Below, in pieces: positions 35,949 through 43,604 of a DNA stretch of 64,000 nt. The notes beneath the pieces were generated by a model. It made no database searches. It saw only the letters and a list, made by a program, of their open reading frames with translations, and was not told the origin of the DNA. The stretch comes from Conyzicola nivalis (GTDB lineage: Bacteria; Actinomycetota; Actinomycetes; Actinomycetales; Microbacteriaceae): the NCBI RefSeq assembly GCF_014639655.1, contig NZ_BMGB01000002.1, forward strand, positions 578,054 through 642,053, in the 5' to 3' direction. Within the stretch, counting starts at the first letter, position 1. Every line of letters begins with the position of its first letter. The translations under genes were made by a program, and so were the position numbers.

Positions 35949-37783
35949 CCACTGCGCTGCGGCCCGAGTTGCTCCCCACCCACGCGGAGCTGGCGCTGCT
36001 CCGCCGTGTCGCGATCGGCCAGGCCCCGGCCGACCTGATCGTGCGCGGCGGCCGGGTGCTCGCGGTGCACACCGGCGAATTCCTCGAGCGCGACGTCGTC
36101 GTGTCGGGCAGGCACATCGCCGCCGTCACCCCGGTCGGCCACTTCGACTGCGACAACGTGATCGACGCGACCGGCAAACACGTCGTACCCACCTTCATCG
36201 ACGCGCACCTGCACATCGAGTGGACCATGCTCACGCCCGGCGAGCTCGCCAGGGTGAGCGTTCCGCGCGGCACCACCACGGTTCTCACCGACCCCGACGG
36301 CCTCGCCAACGTCGCCGGCCTCGCCGGCATGGACTTCATGCGCGAGACCGGAACGCCGCTGCGCATCTTCGAACAGGTGAGCCCCTCGACGCCGGTGAAC
36401 GCCGAGCTCGAGCGCGGCGGCGCGACGATCCCCGAACAGGACGTGCTCGACCGCCTCGCCGACCCGCGGTCGGTCGCGCTCGGCGAGGGCAACCCGTTCG
36501 ACCTGAGCGACGTCGCCACGAACCGCTTCCGCGAGGCGCTCGTCACCGGCAAGCGCGTCACCGGACACAGCGCGCGCCAGAGCGGCGAAGGCCTGTGGGG
36601 CTACCTCGCGGCCGGCGTCGGCGACGACCACAACGCGGCCACGATCGACGAGGTACTCGACCGGGTGCGCCTCGGCGCCATGATCACGCTGATGAGCGGC
36701 TCGATGAACGACAACACCGTCGAGGTGTTCTCCGACCTCGACCGGGTCCGCCCGGCCCTCGACCACATGTCGTTCTGCGCCGACGACAAGCACGTGCTCG
36801 ACATCGCCACCGAGGGCCACATCGACCACCACGTGCGCCAGGCGATCGCCGCCGGCATCGCGCCGGCGCAGGCCTACCGCATGGCCACCTGGCAGCCGGC
36901 GCTGTACTACCGGCTCGACCACGTGCTCGGCTCCGTCACGCCCGGCCGGCTCGCCGACCTGCAGATCATCGGCGACCTCGCCGCGGTCACGCCCGAGAAG
37001 GTCGTGGTCGGCGGACAGCTCGTCGCCGCCGAGGGCGTGCCCTTTTTCGACAACACCGACGACGTGCCGCGGTGGCTGCTCGACACGGTGCACGTGCCCG
37101 ACGATTTCGACCCGTCGTTGCTCGCCGTCGCCGCGCAGGGACCGACCGCCACGGTGCAGGCCATGGAGATGTACGACGGCTACTTCAAACGGGCTTTCCA
37201 CGTGGCCCTCCCCGTCGTCGACGGGGTAGTCCGCACGCATCCGGACCTCGACGTCCTGAAAATCGCCGTCGTCGACCGGCACTACGGCGACGCGCAGTGC
37301 GGAGTCGGCTTCGTCCGCGGCTTCACCCTCACCCGCGGAGCCATCGCCGTGAGCATCAACTGCACCAACGCCAACATCGTGGCGGTGGGCGCCGAGGACG
37401 TCGACATCGCCGTCGCGGTCGGCGCGCTGCGCGACCAGGGCGGCGGGTTCGTCGTCGTCGACGGCGGCGTGGTCACCGCCCGCGTCGAGTTGCCCGTCGG
37501 CGGGATGATGAGCGGCGCGCCCTGGGAGGCGACCGCTGCCGCCCTGTCGGTCGCCAACGACGTGGCCTTCGAGCTCGGATGTCGCATCCGCTCGCCCTTT
37601 ATGGTGTTGTCGTTCGTCGGGCTCGGGGTGGTGCCGGATCTCGGCCTCACCGAGCTCGGCCTCATCGACGCCACGAGCCAGAGTTTCATCGATCTGGTGC
37701 TGACGGTGGGTCCGGACGGGATAGCCTGCCGTTGTCCCAATCACGACTTTCCCGTACACGCCCTCATGGAGGACCAATCGTGA
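35945..37783 (+). CDS. ade: Adenine deaminase (Ade family, COG1001)
   Basis: A 612-residue two-domain amidohydrolase that converts adenine to hypoxanthine in characterised members. The N-terminal beta/TIM-barrel part has IDAHLHIEWTMLTPGELARVSVPRGTTTVLTDP (residues ~77-110, cited to mark the HxHxE motif), GEGNPFD, GHSARQSGEGL and FCADDKHVLDI. The C-terminal domain (~430-610) has VAVGALRDQGGGFVVV and LPVGGMMS, as in E. coli Ade. Where E. coli-type enzymes have GHAPGLSG this one has GHSARQSG, so substrate preference may differ. GTG start overlaps paralogue 3; stop overlaps the regulator. Confidence 0.88.
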   Translation: MTTALRPELLPTHAELALLRRVAIGQAPADLIVRGGRVLAVHTGEFLERDVVVSGRHIAAVTPVGHFDCDNVIDATGKHVVPTFIDAHLHIEWTMLTPGELARVSVPRGTTTVLTDPDGLANVAGLAGMDFMRETGTPLRIFEQVSPSTPVNAELERGGATIPEQDVLDRLADPRSVALGEGNPFDLSDVATNRFREALVTGKRVTGHSARQSGEGLWGYLAAGVGDDHNAATIDEVLDRVRLGAMITLMSGSMNDNTVEVFSDLDRVRPALDHMSFCADDKHVLDIATEGHIDHHVRQAIAAGIAPAQAYRMATWQPALYYRLDHVLGSVTPGRLADLQIIGDLAAVTPEKVVVGGQLVAAEGVPFFDNTDDVPRWLLDTVHVPDDFDPSLLAVAAQGPTATVQAMEMYDGYFKRAFHVALPVVDGVVRTHPDLDVLKIAVVDRHYGDAQCGVGFVRGFTLTRGAIAVSINCTNANIVAVGAEDVDIAVAVGALRDQGGGFVVVDGGVVTARVELPVGGMMSGAPWEATAAALSVANDVAFELGCRIRSPFMVLSFVGLGVVPDLGLTELGLIDATSQSFIDLVLTVGPDGIACRCPNHDFPVHALMEDQS

Positions 37784-38553
37784 CGATCAACCGCACGGCC
37801 CACGTGGACGGCCGCGCGCGCTCCGAAGACGACAGGGTGCGCGGGGGAGTGCTGCGCTACGTACGCGAAGCGGTCGTCGCGAACGAGTCGCTTCCCGGCG
37901 AGGTCGAACTGGCCAAGCGGCTCGACGTCTCGCGCCAGCAGATACGTAACGCGCTCACGTCGATCGAGCGCCTGGGCATCGTCAAGCGCAGGCAGGGCGC
38001 GGCCACGGTCGTCGACCCCGTCGCCCTGCGCATGAGCGTGCGGCTCGAAGAGCAGCTCGAGCATTCCGAGCTGCTCGCCCGCATGGGCTACGAGCCGGCG
38101 GTCGAGGTCATCGAGTCGTCGCTCGTGCCCATGCAGCAGCACATCGCGCCGCTGCTCACCGCCGAGGCCGGTCCGCGGGCGTTCAGCGTGCTCAAGCGGT
38201 GGACCGCCGACGGCGTGCCCGCGATGGTCGCCGAGAACCTCGTCGCGCTGCCCGTCGACGTTCCCGACGATGTCGGAGGAGCCGAGTCGGTCTTCACGCT
38301 CGCCGAGCGCATCTGGGGCGAGTCCATCGTCTGGGAGGTCGCCACCCCGGGCGTGGCGACGCTCGACGAGCGGCGCGCAGCCCTGCTCGAACTCCCCGTC
38401 GGTTCCGCCGTGCTCACCCTCGAGATCATCGGCACCACGGTGAGCGGACGCCGCACCTTCCACGCCTTCGAGACCCACAACCCGGAGATCGTCACCTACT
38501 CCTTCGTGCGCACGGTGCGCCCGCCGTGGAGCAATCCCTACAACGAGGGATGA
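37780..38553 (+). CDS. GntR family transcriptional regulator with UTRA domain
   Basis: A 257-residue repressor-type protein. The winged helix is at about 20-90, with the recognition part LPGEVELAKRLDVSRQQIRNALTSIERLGIVKRRQGAATVV. The C-terminal UTRA ligand-binding domain (~100-250) has the FSVLKRWTADGVPAMVAENLV strand pair and the ending TYSFVRTVRPPWSNPY. The GTG start has GGAGG seven bases upstream and overlaps the ade stop. As last gene of the operon it probably autoregulates it, and CACTTG-tcaa-CAAGTG at 28348 is the best operator candidate. The ligand is unknown, perhaps a purine intermediate. Confidence 0.88.
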   Translation: MTINRTAHVDGRARSEDDRVRGGVLRYVREAVVANESLPGEVELAKRLDVSRQQIRNALTSIERLGIVKRRQGAATVVDPVALRMSVRLEEQLEHSELLARMGYEPAVEVIESSLVPMQQHIAPLLTAEAGPRAFSVLKRWTADGVPAMVAENLVALPVDVPDDVGGAESVFTLAERIWGESIVWEVATPGVATLDERRAALLELPVGSAVLTLEIIGTTVSGRRTFHAFETHNPEIVTYSFVRTVRPPWSNPYNEG

Positions 38554-38581
38554 CGCCCCGCGGCCGTGCGCGCGGCAACGG

Positions 38582-39832
38582 TCAGCTCGCGCGTTCGCCG
38601 CGCTCGTCGTCGCCCAGCTCGTGCGGGCTCCGCTCGTGCGGGCTCACGCGGTCGAACTCGACGGCCGTGAGCGGCTTCGCCGTCGCGTCGAGCGGGACGG
38701 CGGCTCCGAGTACCTTCGACTCGTCGAGGGCGCCCAGCTTGCGCGCCGACACCAGCACGCGCGACTCGAGCGAGTTGGCGAACTGGTTGTAGCTCGAGAC
38801 CGTCGAGTCGATGCTGCGGCGTAGCTTGTCGGCGTGCTCCGACAGCGTCGACAGCCGCTGGTAGAGCTCTTTGCCCAGGTCGAACAGGTTCTTTGCCTCG
38901 TCGGTCAACACGTCTTGCTGCCAGCTGAACGCCACGGTCTTCAGCACCGACCAGAGGGTGACGGGGGAGGCCAGCGCGACCCTCTTGCTGAAGGCGTAGT
39001 CCATGATGCTCGGGTCGGCCTCCATCGCCGATGACACGAGCGACTCGCTCGGGATGAACGCGATCACCAGCTCGGGGCTCGCGTCGAGGCCCGCCCAGTA
39101 GGCCTTGCTCGCGAGGGTGTCGATGTGGCCGCGCACCACGCGCACGTGCTGCTTGATCAGGGCGTCGCGACGCGCGCCCTCTTCGCCGGTCGCGGTGACC
39201 GCGATCTGGGAGGCCTCGAGAAACGCGGTGAACGGCACCTTCGCGTCGACCGCGATGTTCTTGCCGCCCGGCAGGTGGATGACCATGTCGGGCCGACCGG
39301 CGCCAGTGTCGCTGCGCACCGACTGCTGCACGTCGAAGTCGACCCGCTCGACGAGCCCGGCCGCCTGCACCACGTTGCGCAGCTGGGTCTCGCCCCAGAC
39401 GCCGCGGGTGCCGTTGTTGCGCAGCGCAGAAGCGAGCGACTCGGCGGTGCCGCGCAGCCGTTCTTCTGATTCGGTGGCGTTCTTGAGCTGCTCGCTCAAC
39501 TGGCCGTGCTGCAGGCTGCGCTGGCTCTCCAGGTCGGCGACGGTCTGCTGCATGGTGCGCAACGTCTCCTGCACGGGGGAGAGGGCCTGGAGCACGCGGT
39601 TGTCGGCGTCCCTGCTCTGCTGCGCCGCGCGCTGCTGCGCGAGCAGGTGTTCGACCTGCTCGCGGAGTGCGACGGCTGTGGCATCCGAAGCGGCCGCTTC
39701 TGCCTTCAACTCGCTGAGCACAGCGATGGTCGCAGGCGAGTTCGACCGGGCGCGCGCGACCAGCAGGCCGATGATGGCGCCGAGGATCACGCCGAGCAGC
39801 AGGCCGAGCACGAGCGACAGTATGGGGTCCAT
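38582..39832 (-). CDS. rmuC: DNA recombination protein RmuC homologue
   Basis: A 416-residue protein. An N-terminal membrane helix (~4-26, LSLVLGLLLGVILGAIIGLLVA) is followed by a long coiled coil (~38-130). The RmuC nuclease-like core follows: GTRGVWGETQLRNVVQAAGL, GRPDMVIHLPGGKNIAVDAKVPFTAFLEA with the Asp/Asp-x-Lys residues of a restriction-endonuclease-like fold, and VIAFIPSESL. RmuC limits inversions and repairs damaged DNA. The C-terminus ends in a short repetitive acidic tail (HERSPHELGDDERGERAS). It converges on the gntR gene with a 28-base gap. Confidence 0.92.
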   Translation of the reverse strand: MDPILSLVLGLLLGVILGAIIGLLVARARSNSPATIAVLSELKAEAAASDATAVALREQVEHLLAQQRAAQQSRDADNRVLQALSPVQETLRTMQQTVADLESQRSLQHGQLSEQLKNATESEERLRGTAESLASALRNNGTRGVWGETQLRNVVQAAGLVERVDFDVQQSVRSDTGAGRPDMVIHLPGGKNIAVDAKVPFTAFLEASQIAVTATGEEGARRDALIKQHVRVVRGHIDTLASKAYWAGLDASPELVIAFIPSESLVSSAMEADPSIMDYAFSKRVALASPVTLWSVLKTVAFSWQQDVLTDEAKNLFDLGKELYQRLSTLSEHADKLRRSIDSTVSSYNQFANSLESRVLVSARKLGALDESKVLGAAVPLDATAKPLTAVEFDRVSPHERSPHELGDDERGERAS

Positions 39833-39887
39833 GCGCCCAGTGTCGCACCGCCCGCCGACACCGTCGCCGCGCCCTACCGGCGGTGGG

Positions 39888-40304
39888 TCAGTTGACCGGG
39901 CCGGTCCACTTCTCGCCGGGGCCCTTGCCCACGCCGTCGGGGATCGACGACGCCTCGCGGAAGGCGAGCTGCACCGTGCGCAGTCCGTCGCGCAGGGCCA
40001 GGGCGTGGTGGTCGCCGAGGTCGGGGGCGCTCGCGGTGACGAGGCCGGCGAGGGCGTTGATGAGCTTGCGTGCCTCGTCGAGGTCGATCTGCGCCTCGGC
40101 GTCCGGCTCGTCGGCGAGCCCCAGCTTCACGGCGGTGGCGCTGAGCAGGTGGATGGCGACCGTGTTGATGACCTCGATCGCCGGAACCTCCCCGATGTCG
40201 CGGATCTCGACGTCGGGGTCGAGGTTCGCGCCGCTGTGATCGTGGCCGTCGCCGCCGTGCAGCGCCGAGCTCGAGGCGTGATCGTGGGAGTAGGGCTCGC
40301 TCAT
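39888..40304 (-). CDS. DUF1844 domain-containing protein
   Basis: A 138-residue protein. The first ~30 residues are His/Asp/Ser-rich (SHDHASSSALHGGDGHDHSGA). The DUF1844 helical core follows (VEVINT-like AIEVINTVAIHLLSATAVKLGLADE, then DLDEARKLINALAGLV and ALALRDGLRTVQLAF). Function unknown; it is a regular neighbour of infC in actinobacteria. ATG 40304 is chosen because AAGGA lies eight bases upstream. The His-rich N-terminus might bind metal (inference). Confidence 0.85.
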   Translation of the reverse strand: MSEPYSHDHASSSALHGGDGHDHSGANLDPDVEIRDIGEVPAIEVINTVAIHLLSATAVKLGLADEPDAEAQIDLDEARKLINALAGLVTASAPDLGDHHALALRDGLRTVQLAFREASSIPDGVGKGPGEKWTGPVN

Positions 40305-40339
40305 TCGGTGCATCCTTAGTCTTTTCGCGCGGCGTCTGC

Positions 40340-40574
40340 TATTCTTGTGCAGGCTTCGGGGCTTGCCCCGATACGAAAGTGGAGATTCTCCCACCCGTCA
40401 ACCGCTTCTCAAGGTTACCGGGTAGTTACACCCCGCCGAAGTTGTGCGTCACAGCGCGATAGGTAGATAAACAGGGTGTTGGCGTCGCAATAAACAGCAC
40501 GCGTGATTCTTCTCTTCGTCCCTGCCCGGCATCCGCCGACAGAGTGGCCACCAGAAGATCTAAAGGAGTCCCGC
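40340..40574 (+). promoter_or_regulatory. infC operon promoter and long structured leader
   Basis: A -10-like TATTCT at 40340-40345 is followed by more than 200 untranslated bases before infC. They include hairpin cggggc-tt-gccccg (40357-40370), a gtgg/ccac stem near 40380-40395, and aacc...ggtt near 40400-40416. A second promoter inside is possible. Such leaders of infC-rpmI-rplT operons often mediate L20 or IF3 feedback, but I cannot match a named Rfam motif. AAAGGAG at 40562-40568 is the ribosome-binding site. Confidence 0.5.
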
Positions 40575-41258
40575 ATCAGCGATCCCCGTACTAACGACCG
40601 AATCCGCGTACCGGAGGTCCGACTCGTCGGACCCGCCGGAGAGCAGATCGGTGTCGTTGCCATTGACGTGGCACTTCGACTTGCCCAGGAGGCCGACCTG
40701 GATTTGGTTGAGGTTGCTCCCAACTCCAAGCCTCCCGTCGCCAAAATCATGGACTACGGCAAGTTCAAGTACGAAGAGGCCCAGAAGGCCAAGGAAGCAC
40801 GTCGTAACCAGGCGAACACGATCCTCAAAGAGGTCCGTTTCCGTCTGAAGATCGACGTGCACGACTACGAGACCAAGCGCAAGCGTGCCGAGGGCTTCCT
40901 CGCCGCCGGCGACAAGGTCAAGGCGATGATCCTGTTCCGTGGTCGCGAGCAGTCGCGTCCCGACCAGGGCGTGCGCCTGCTCAAGCGTTTCGCGGAAGAC
41001 GTCGCCGAGTTCGGCACGATCGAGTCGAGCCCCACGATCGACGGCCGCAACATGGTCATGGTCATCGGCCCGCTCAAGACGAAGGCGACAGCCAAGGCCG
41101 AGGCCGAGGCACGCCGCGTCGCGAACAAGCCCGCAAAGGGCGGTTCGGATGTCACGGACGGCGACGACGAGACCGACGAGGTCTCCCCAGAACCCACTGA
41201 AAATGTGTCGGCTGACTCAGCCGAAGATGTATCAACGAAAGAGGATAAAGATGCCTAA
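40575..41258 (+). CDS. infC: Translation initiation factor IF-3
   Basis: A ~227-residue protein. It has the N-terminal domain [27 protein letters not shown] with the linker [14 protein letters not shown], then the C-terminal domain [18 protein letters not shown], which binds the 30S platform. A ~45-residue acidic tail follows ([26 protein letters not shown]), as in other actinobacterial IF-3 proteins. I place the start at ATC 40575, because AAAGGAG is six bases upstream and the protein begins exactly there; an in-frame GTG at 40503 lacks this support. Rare start codons on infC allow IF-3 autoregulation in E. coli. Overlaps rpmI by eight bases. Confidence 0.92.
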   Translation: MSDPRTNDRIRVPEVRLVGPAGEQIGVVAIDVALRLAQEADLDLVEVAPNSKPPVAKIMDYGKFKYEEAQKAKEARRNQANTILKEVRFRLKIDVHDYETKRKRAEGFLAAGDKVKAMILFRGREQSRPDQGVRLLKRFAEDVAEFGTIESSPTIDGRNMVMVIGPLKTKATAKAEAEARRVANKPAKGGSDVTDGDDETDEVSPEPTENVSADSAEDVSTKEDKDA

Positions 41259-41445
41259 GCAGAAGACGCACTCGGGCGCCAAGAAGCGTTTCAAGCTCAC
41301 CGGAACCGGCAAGATCAAGAAGCAGGGTGCCGGCATGCGACACAACCTCGAGGTCAAGTCGAGCAAGGTCAAGCGCAGCTTGAGCAAGGACCGTCTCGTC
41401 GCACCCGCCGACGCGAAGATGATCAAGAAGCTTCTCGGCAAGTAA
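41251..41445 (+). CDS. rpmI: 50S ribosomal protein L35
   Basis: A 64-residue basic protein with the L35 pattern [24 protein letters not shown], then [10 protein letters not shown] and KMIKKLLG at the end. Length is standard. Its ATG lies within the last codons of infC (eight-base overlap) with AAAGAGG upstream, indicating coupled translation. Confidence 0.97.
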   Translation: MPKQKTHSGAKKRFKLTGTGKIKKQGAGMRHNLEVKSSKVKRSLSKDRLVAPADAKMIKKLLGK

Positions 41446-41478
41446 CGCCGCCGGCCCCCAAGATTTAGGACAAGAAAA

Positions 41479-41865
41479 ATGGCAAGAGTCAAGAGAGCAG
41501 TAAACGCTCACAAGAAGCGTCGCGTAATCCTCGAGCGCGCAAAGGGCTACCGCGGACAGCGTTCGCGCCTGTACCGCAAGGCCAAGGAGCAGGTCACCCA
41601 CTCCCTCGTCTACGCGTACCGCGACCGCCGCGCCCGCAAGGGTGACTTCCGTCGCCTGTGGATCCAGCGCATCAACGCCGCGTCGCGCGCGAACGGCCTC
41701 ACCTACAACCGCCTCATCCAGGGACTCAACCTGGCCGGCGTGCAGGTCGACCGTCGCATCCTCGCCGACCTCGCGATCACCGAGCCGGCCACGTTCGCGG
41801 CGATCGTCGCGACGGCCAAGGCAGCACTGCCCGCCGACACGAGCGCCCCGAAGGTCAAGGCGTAA
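41479..41865 (+). CDS. rplT: 50S ribosomal protein L20
   Basis: A 128-residue protein, essential for early 50S assembly. [24 protein letters not shown] and the [25 protein letters not shown] segment are diagnostic; the C-terminal half ([24 protein letters not shown]) is the globular domain that binds 23S rRNA and, in some bacteria, its own mRNA leader. 33 bases after rpmI, followed by a strong terminator. Confidence 0.97.
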   Translation: MARVKRAVNAHKKRRVILERAKGYRGQRSRLYRKAKEQVTHSLVYAYRDRRARKGDFRRLWIQRINAASRANGLTYNRLIQGLNLAGVQVDRRILADLAITEPATFAAIVATAKAALPADTSAPKVKA

Positions 41866-41882
41866 CACCCCGCTTTATCCCA

Positions 41883-41935
41883 CCGCCGCGCTGGCGCTCC
41901 TCGTGAGCGTCAGCGCGGCGGCCGTTAAACGGCCG
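41883..41935 (+). terminator. Terminator of infC-rpmI-rplT
   Basis: A 17-bp stem with one G-U pair (41883-41899 and 41905-41921, loop ctcgt), followed by a partly overlapping second hairpin, cggccgt-taa-acggccg (41919-41935). It lies 17 bases after rplT and before the next promoter. Confidence 0.8.
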
Positions 41936-41945
41936 TTCTGCCGCC

Positions 41946-41951
41946 TAAACT
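41946..41951 (+). promoter_or_regulatory. -10 element (TAAACT) of leaderless methyltransferase gene
   Basis: TAAACT ends six bases before ATG 41958. The -10 is also the loop of a gccgcc/ggcggc hairpin. Confidence 0.6.
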
Positions 41952-41957
41952 GGCGGC

Positions 41958-42761
41958 ATGATCGACAACCCGCGCTCCCCTCGAGTACGCGGCGTGGCCA
42001 AGCTAGCCAAGAGAGACGCCCGGTCCCAGACCGGGTTCTTCCTTTTGGAAGGCCCCCAAGCCGTCACCGAAGCCCTCACCTACCGGTCGGAGCTTCTCGT
42101 TGAGCTCTTCGCCACCCCGACAGCCCTCGACAAGTACCCCGAGATCGCGAGAATCGCCGACGAGATCGACCTCGAGGTCGAATTCGTGACAGAAGACGTG
42201 CTCGACTCCATGGCCGACACCGTGACGCCGCAGGGCATCATCGCCGTCTGCAAGCAGTTCCCGACGTCGCTCAAAGACATCCTCGCGTCGGAGCCGAAGC
42301 TCATCGCCATCCTCGAAGAGGTGCGGGACCCCGGCAACGCCGGAACCATCATCCGGGCTGCGGATGCCGCCGGAGCCGATGCGATCATCCTGACCGGCCG
42401 GAGCGTCGACCTCTACAACCCGAAGGTCGTGCGAGCGACCACCGGGTCGATCTTCCACATCCCCGTCGCCATCGCGGCCGACCTCGAGACCGTCATCGAG
42501 AAGGTCAAGGGCTACGGCCTGCAGATCCTCGCCGCCGACATCAAGGGCGCCGACCTGCTCGAAGCGCGCACGACCGGCGTTCTCGACCAGCCCACCGCGT
42601 GGCTGTTCGGCAACGAGGCCCGCGGTCTGAACGACGAGCACTACGCGCTCGCCGACAAGGCGATCACGGTGCCCATCTACGGACACGCGGAATCGATGAA
42701 TCTGGCCACCGCGGCATCCGTGTGCCTGTACGAAAGCGCGTTCGCGCACCGCTCGGCCTGA
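41958..42761 (+). CDS. SPOUT-family RNA 2'-O-methyltransferase (TrmH/TsnR-like)
   Basis: A 267-residue SAM-dependent methyltransferase. The N-terminal substrate-binding domain (~1-95) has RSQTGFFLLEGPQAVTEAL. The C-terminal trefoil-knot domain shows the three SpoU motifs: DPGNAGTIIRAADAAGADAIIL, TAWLFGNEARGL and VPIYGHAESMNLATAASVCLYE. It modifies rRNA or tRNA; Rv1644 (tsnR) occupies this place in M. tuberculosis. No peptide export or resistance context is seen, so thiostrepton resistance should not be assumed. It probably has its own leaderless transcript. Confidence 0.9.
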   Translation: MIDNPRSPRVRGVAKLAKRDARSQTGFFLLEGPQAVTEALTYRSELLVELFATPTALDKYPEIARIADEIDLEVEFVTEDVLDSMADTVTPQGIIAVCKQFPTSLKDILASEPKLIAILEEVRDPGNAGTIIRAADAAGADAIILTGRSVDLYNPKVVRATTGSIFHIPVAIAADLETVIEKVKGYGLQILAADIKGADLLEARTTGVLDQPTAWLFGNEARGLNDEHYALADKAITVPIYGHAESMNLATAASVCLYESAFAHRSA

Positions 42762-42763
42762 TT

Positions 42764-42801
42764 GTTTCAACTTAGTTAAGAATTTCGTTCAAGTTTGTAC
42801 C
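42764..42801 (-). promoter_or_regulatory. GlnR-like array upstream of gluA
   Basis: Read on the minus strand: GGTAC-n6-GAACG-n6-TTAAC-n6-GAAAC, four half-sites at a strict 11-base period. Matches to GTnAC/GAAAC are three of four, three of five, three of four and five of five. It begins three bases after the methyltransferase stop and ends 29 bases before gluA. The glutamate importer is a plausible nitrogen-controlled target. Confidence 0.55.
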
Positions 42802-42828
42802 CCACCCGACCCGTGTGGTTGGGTGGGG
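42800..42828 (+). promoter_or_regulatory. Hairpin abutting the gluA start codon
   Basis: ccccacccgacc (42800-42811) pairs with ggttgggtgggg (42817-42828) with one G-U pair and loop cgtgt. The right arm contains the only purine-rich ribosome-binding sequence of gluA and ends two bases before the ATG at 42831, so folding would hide the site. Confidence 0.5.
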
Positions 42829-42830
42829 GC

Positions 42831-43568
42831 ATGGAACCTCTAGTCGTCGTCGACCACGTCAATAAGCACTACGGCGAACTGCACGTTCTGAAAGACATCA
42901 CCACCACGATCCACCGTGGTGAAGTGGTCGTCGTCATCGGCCCCAGCGGCTCGGGCAAGTCCACGCTGTGCCGGGCGATCAACCGTCTCGAGACCATCGA
43001 CAGCGGCACCATCACCATCGACGGCAAGCCGCTCCCCGCGGAGGGTTCGGAGCTGGCGAAGCTGCGCGCCGACGTCGGAATGGTGTTCCAGAGCTTCAAC
43101 CTCTTCTCGCACAAGACCATCCTCGAGAACGTCACCCTCGGCCAGACCAACGTGCGCAAGCGTTCGAAGGCGGACGCCAACAAGCGCGCCATGGAACTGC
43201 TCGACCGGGTCGGTGTCGCGAACCAGGCGAGCAAGATGCCGTCGCAGCTGTCCGGCGGACAGCAACAGCGCGTGGCCATCGCCCGGGCGCTCGCAATGGA
43301 CCCGAAGGTCATGCTGTTCGACGAGCCCACCTCGGCCCTCGACCCCGAGATGATCACCGAGGTGCTCGACGTGATGGTGGGGCTCGCCAAAGACGGCATG
43401 ACCATGATCGTCGTCACCCACGAGATGGGCTTCGCCCGCAAGGCCGCCCAGCGCGTGCTGTTCATGGCCGACGGCTCGATCGTCGAAGAGGCCACCCCGG
43501 AGAAGTTCTTCACCGACCCCCAGAGCACGAGAGCGCAAGACTTCCTCTCGAAGGTACTTACCCACTAA
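42831..43568 (+). CDS. gluA: Glutamate ABC transporter ATP-binding protein GluA
   Basis: A 245-residue polar amino-acid ATPase. Walker [10 protein letters not shown] (37-45), Q-loop [21 protein letters not shown], signature SGGQQQR, Walker [16 protein letters not shown] and VVTHEMGFA. These are typical of GlnQ/GluA proteins. With gluB, gluC and gluD it forms the GluABCD importer known from Corynebacterium for glutamate uptake. ATG 42831 is chosen because the conserved [15 protein letters not shown] begins there. The upstream region holds a GlnR-like array and a hairpin over the ribosome-binding site. Confidence 0.93.
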   Translation: MEPLVVVDHVNKHYGELHVLKDITTTIHRGEVVVVIGPSGSGKSTLCRAINRLETIDSGTITIDGKPLPAEGSELAKLRADVGMVFQSFNLFSHKTILENVTLGQTNVRKRSKADANKRAMELLDRVGVANQASKMPSQLSGGQQQRVAIARALAMDPKVMLFDEPTSALDPEMITEVLDVMVGLAKDGMTMIVVTHEMGFARKAAQRVLFMADGSIVEEATPEKFFTDPQSTRAQDFLSKVLTH

Positions 43569-43604
43569 TCGGTGGGCGAGCAACACAGCAACCAGGAGGA
43601 AACC

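Noticed and set aside
35648..37777. 709-codon minus-strand frame opposite ade
   Set aside because: Typical high-GC antisense frame; ade is well supported on the plus strand.
40503..40574. GTG 40503 as the infC start
   Set aside because: Would add ~24 residues unlike IF-3 and ignores the AAAGGAG placed six bases before ATC 40575.
40415..40750. 111-codon minus-strand frame in the infC leader
   Set aside because: Ser/Arg-rich, overlaps the conserved infC start and leader, no homology recognised.
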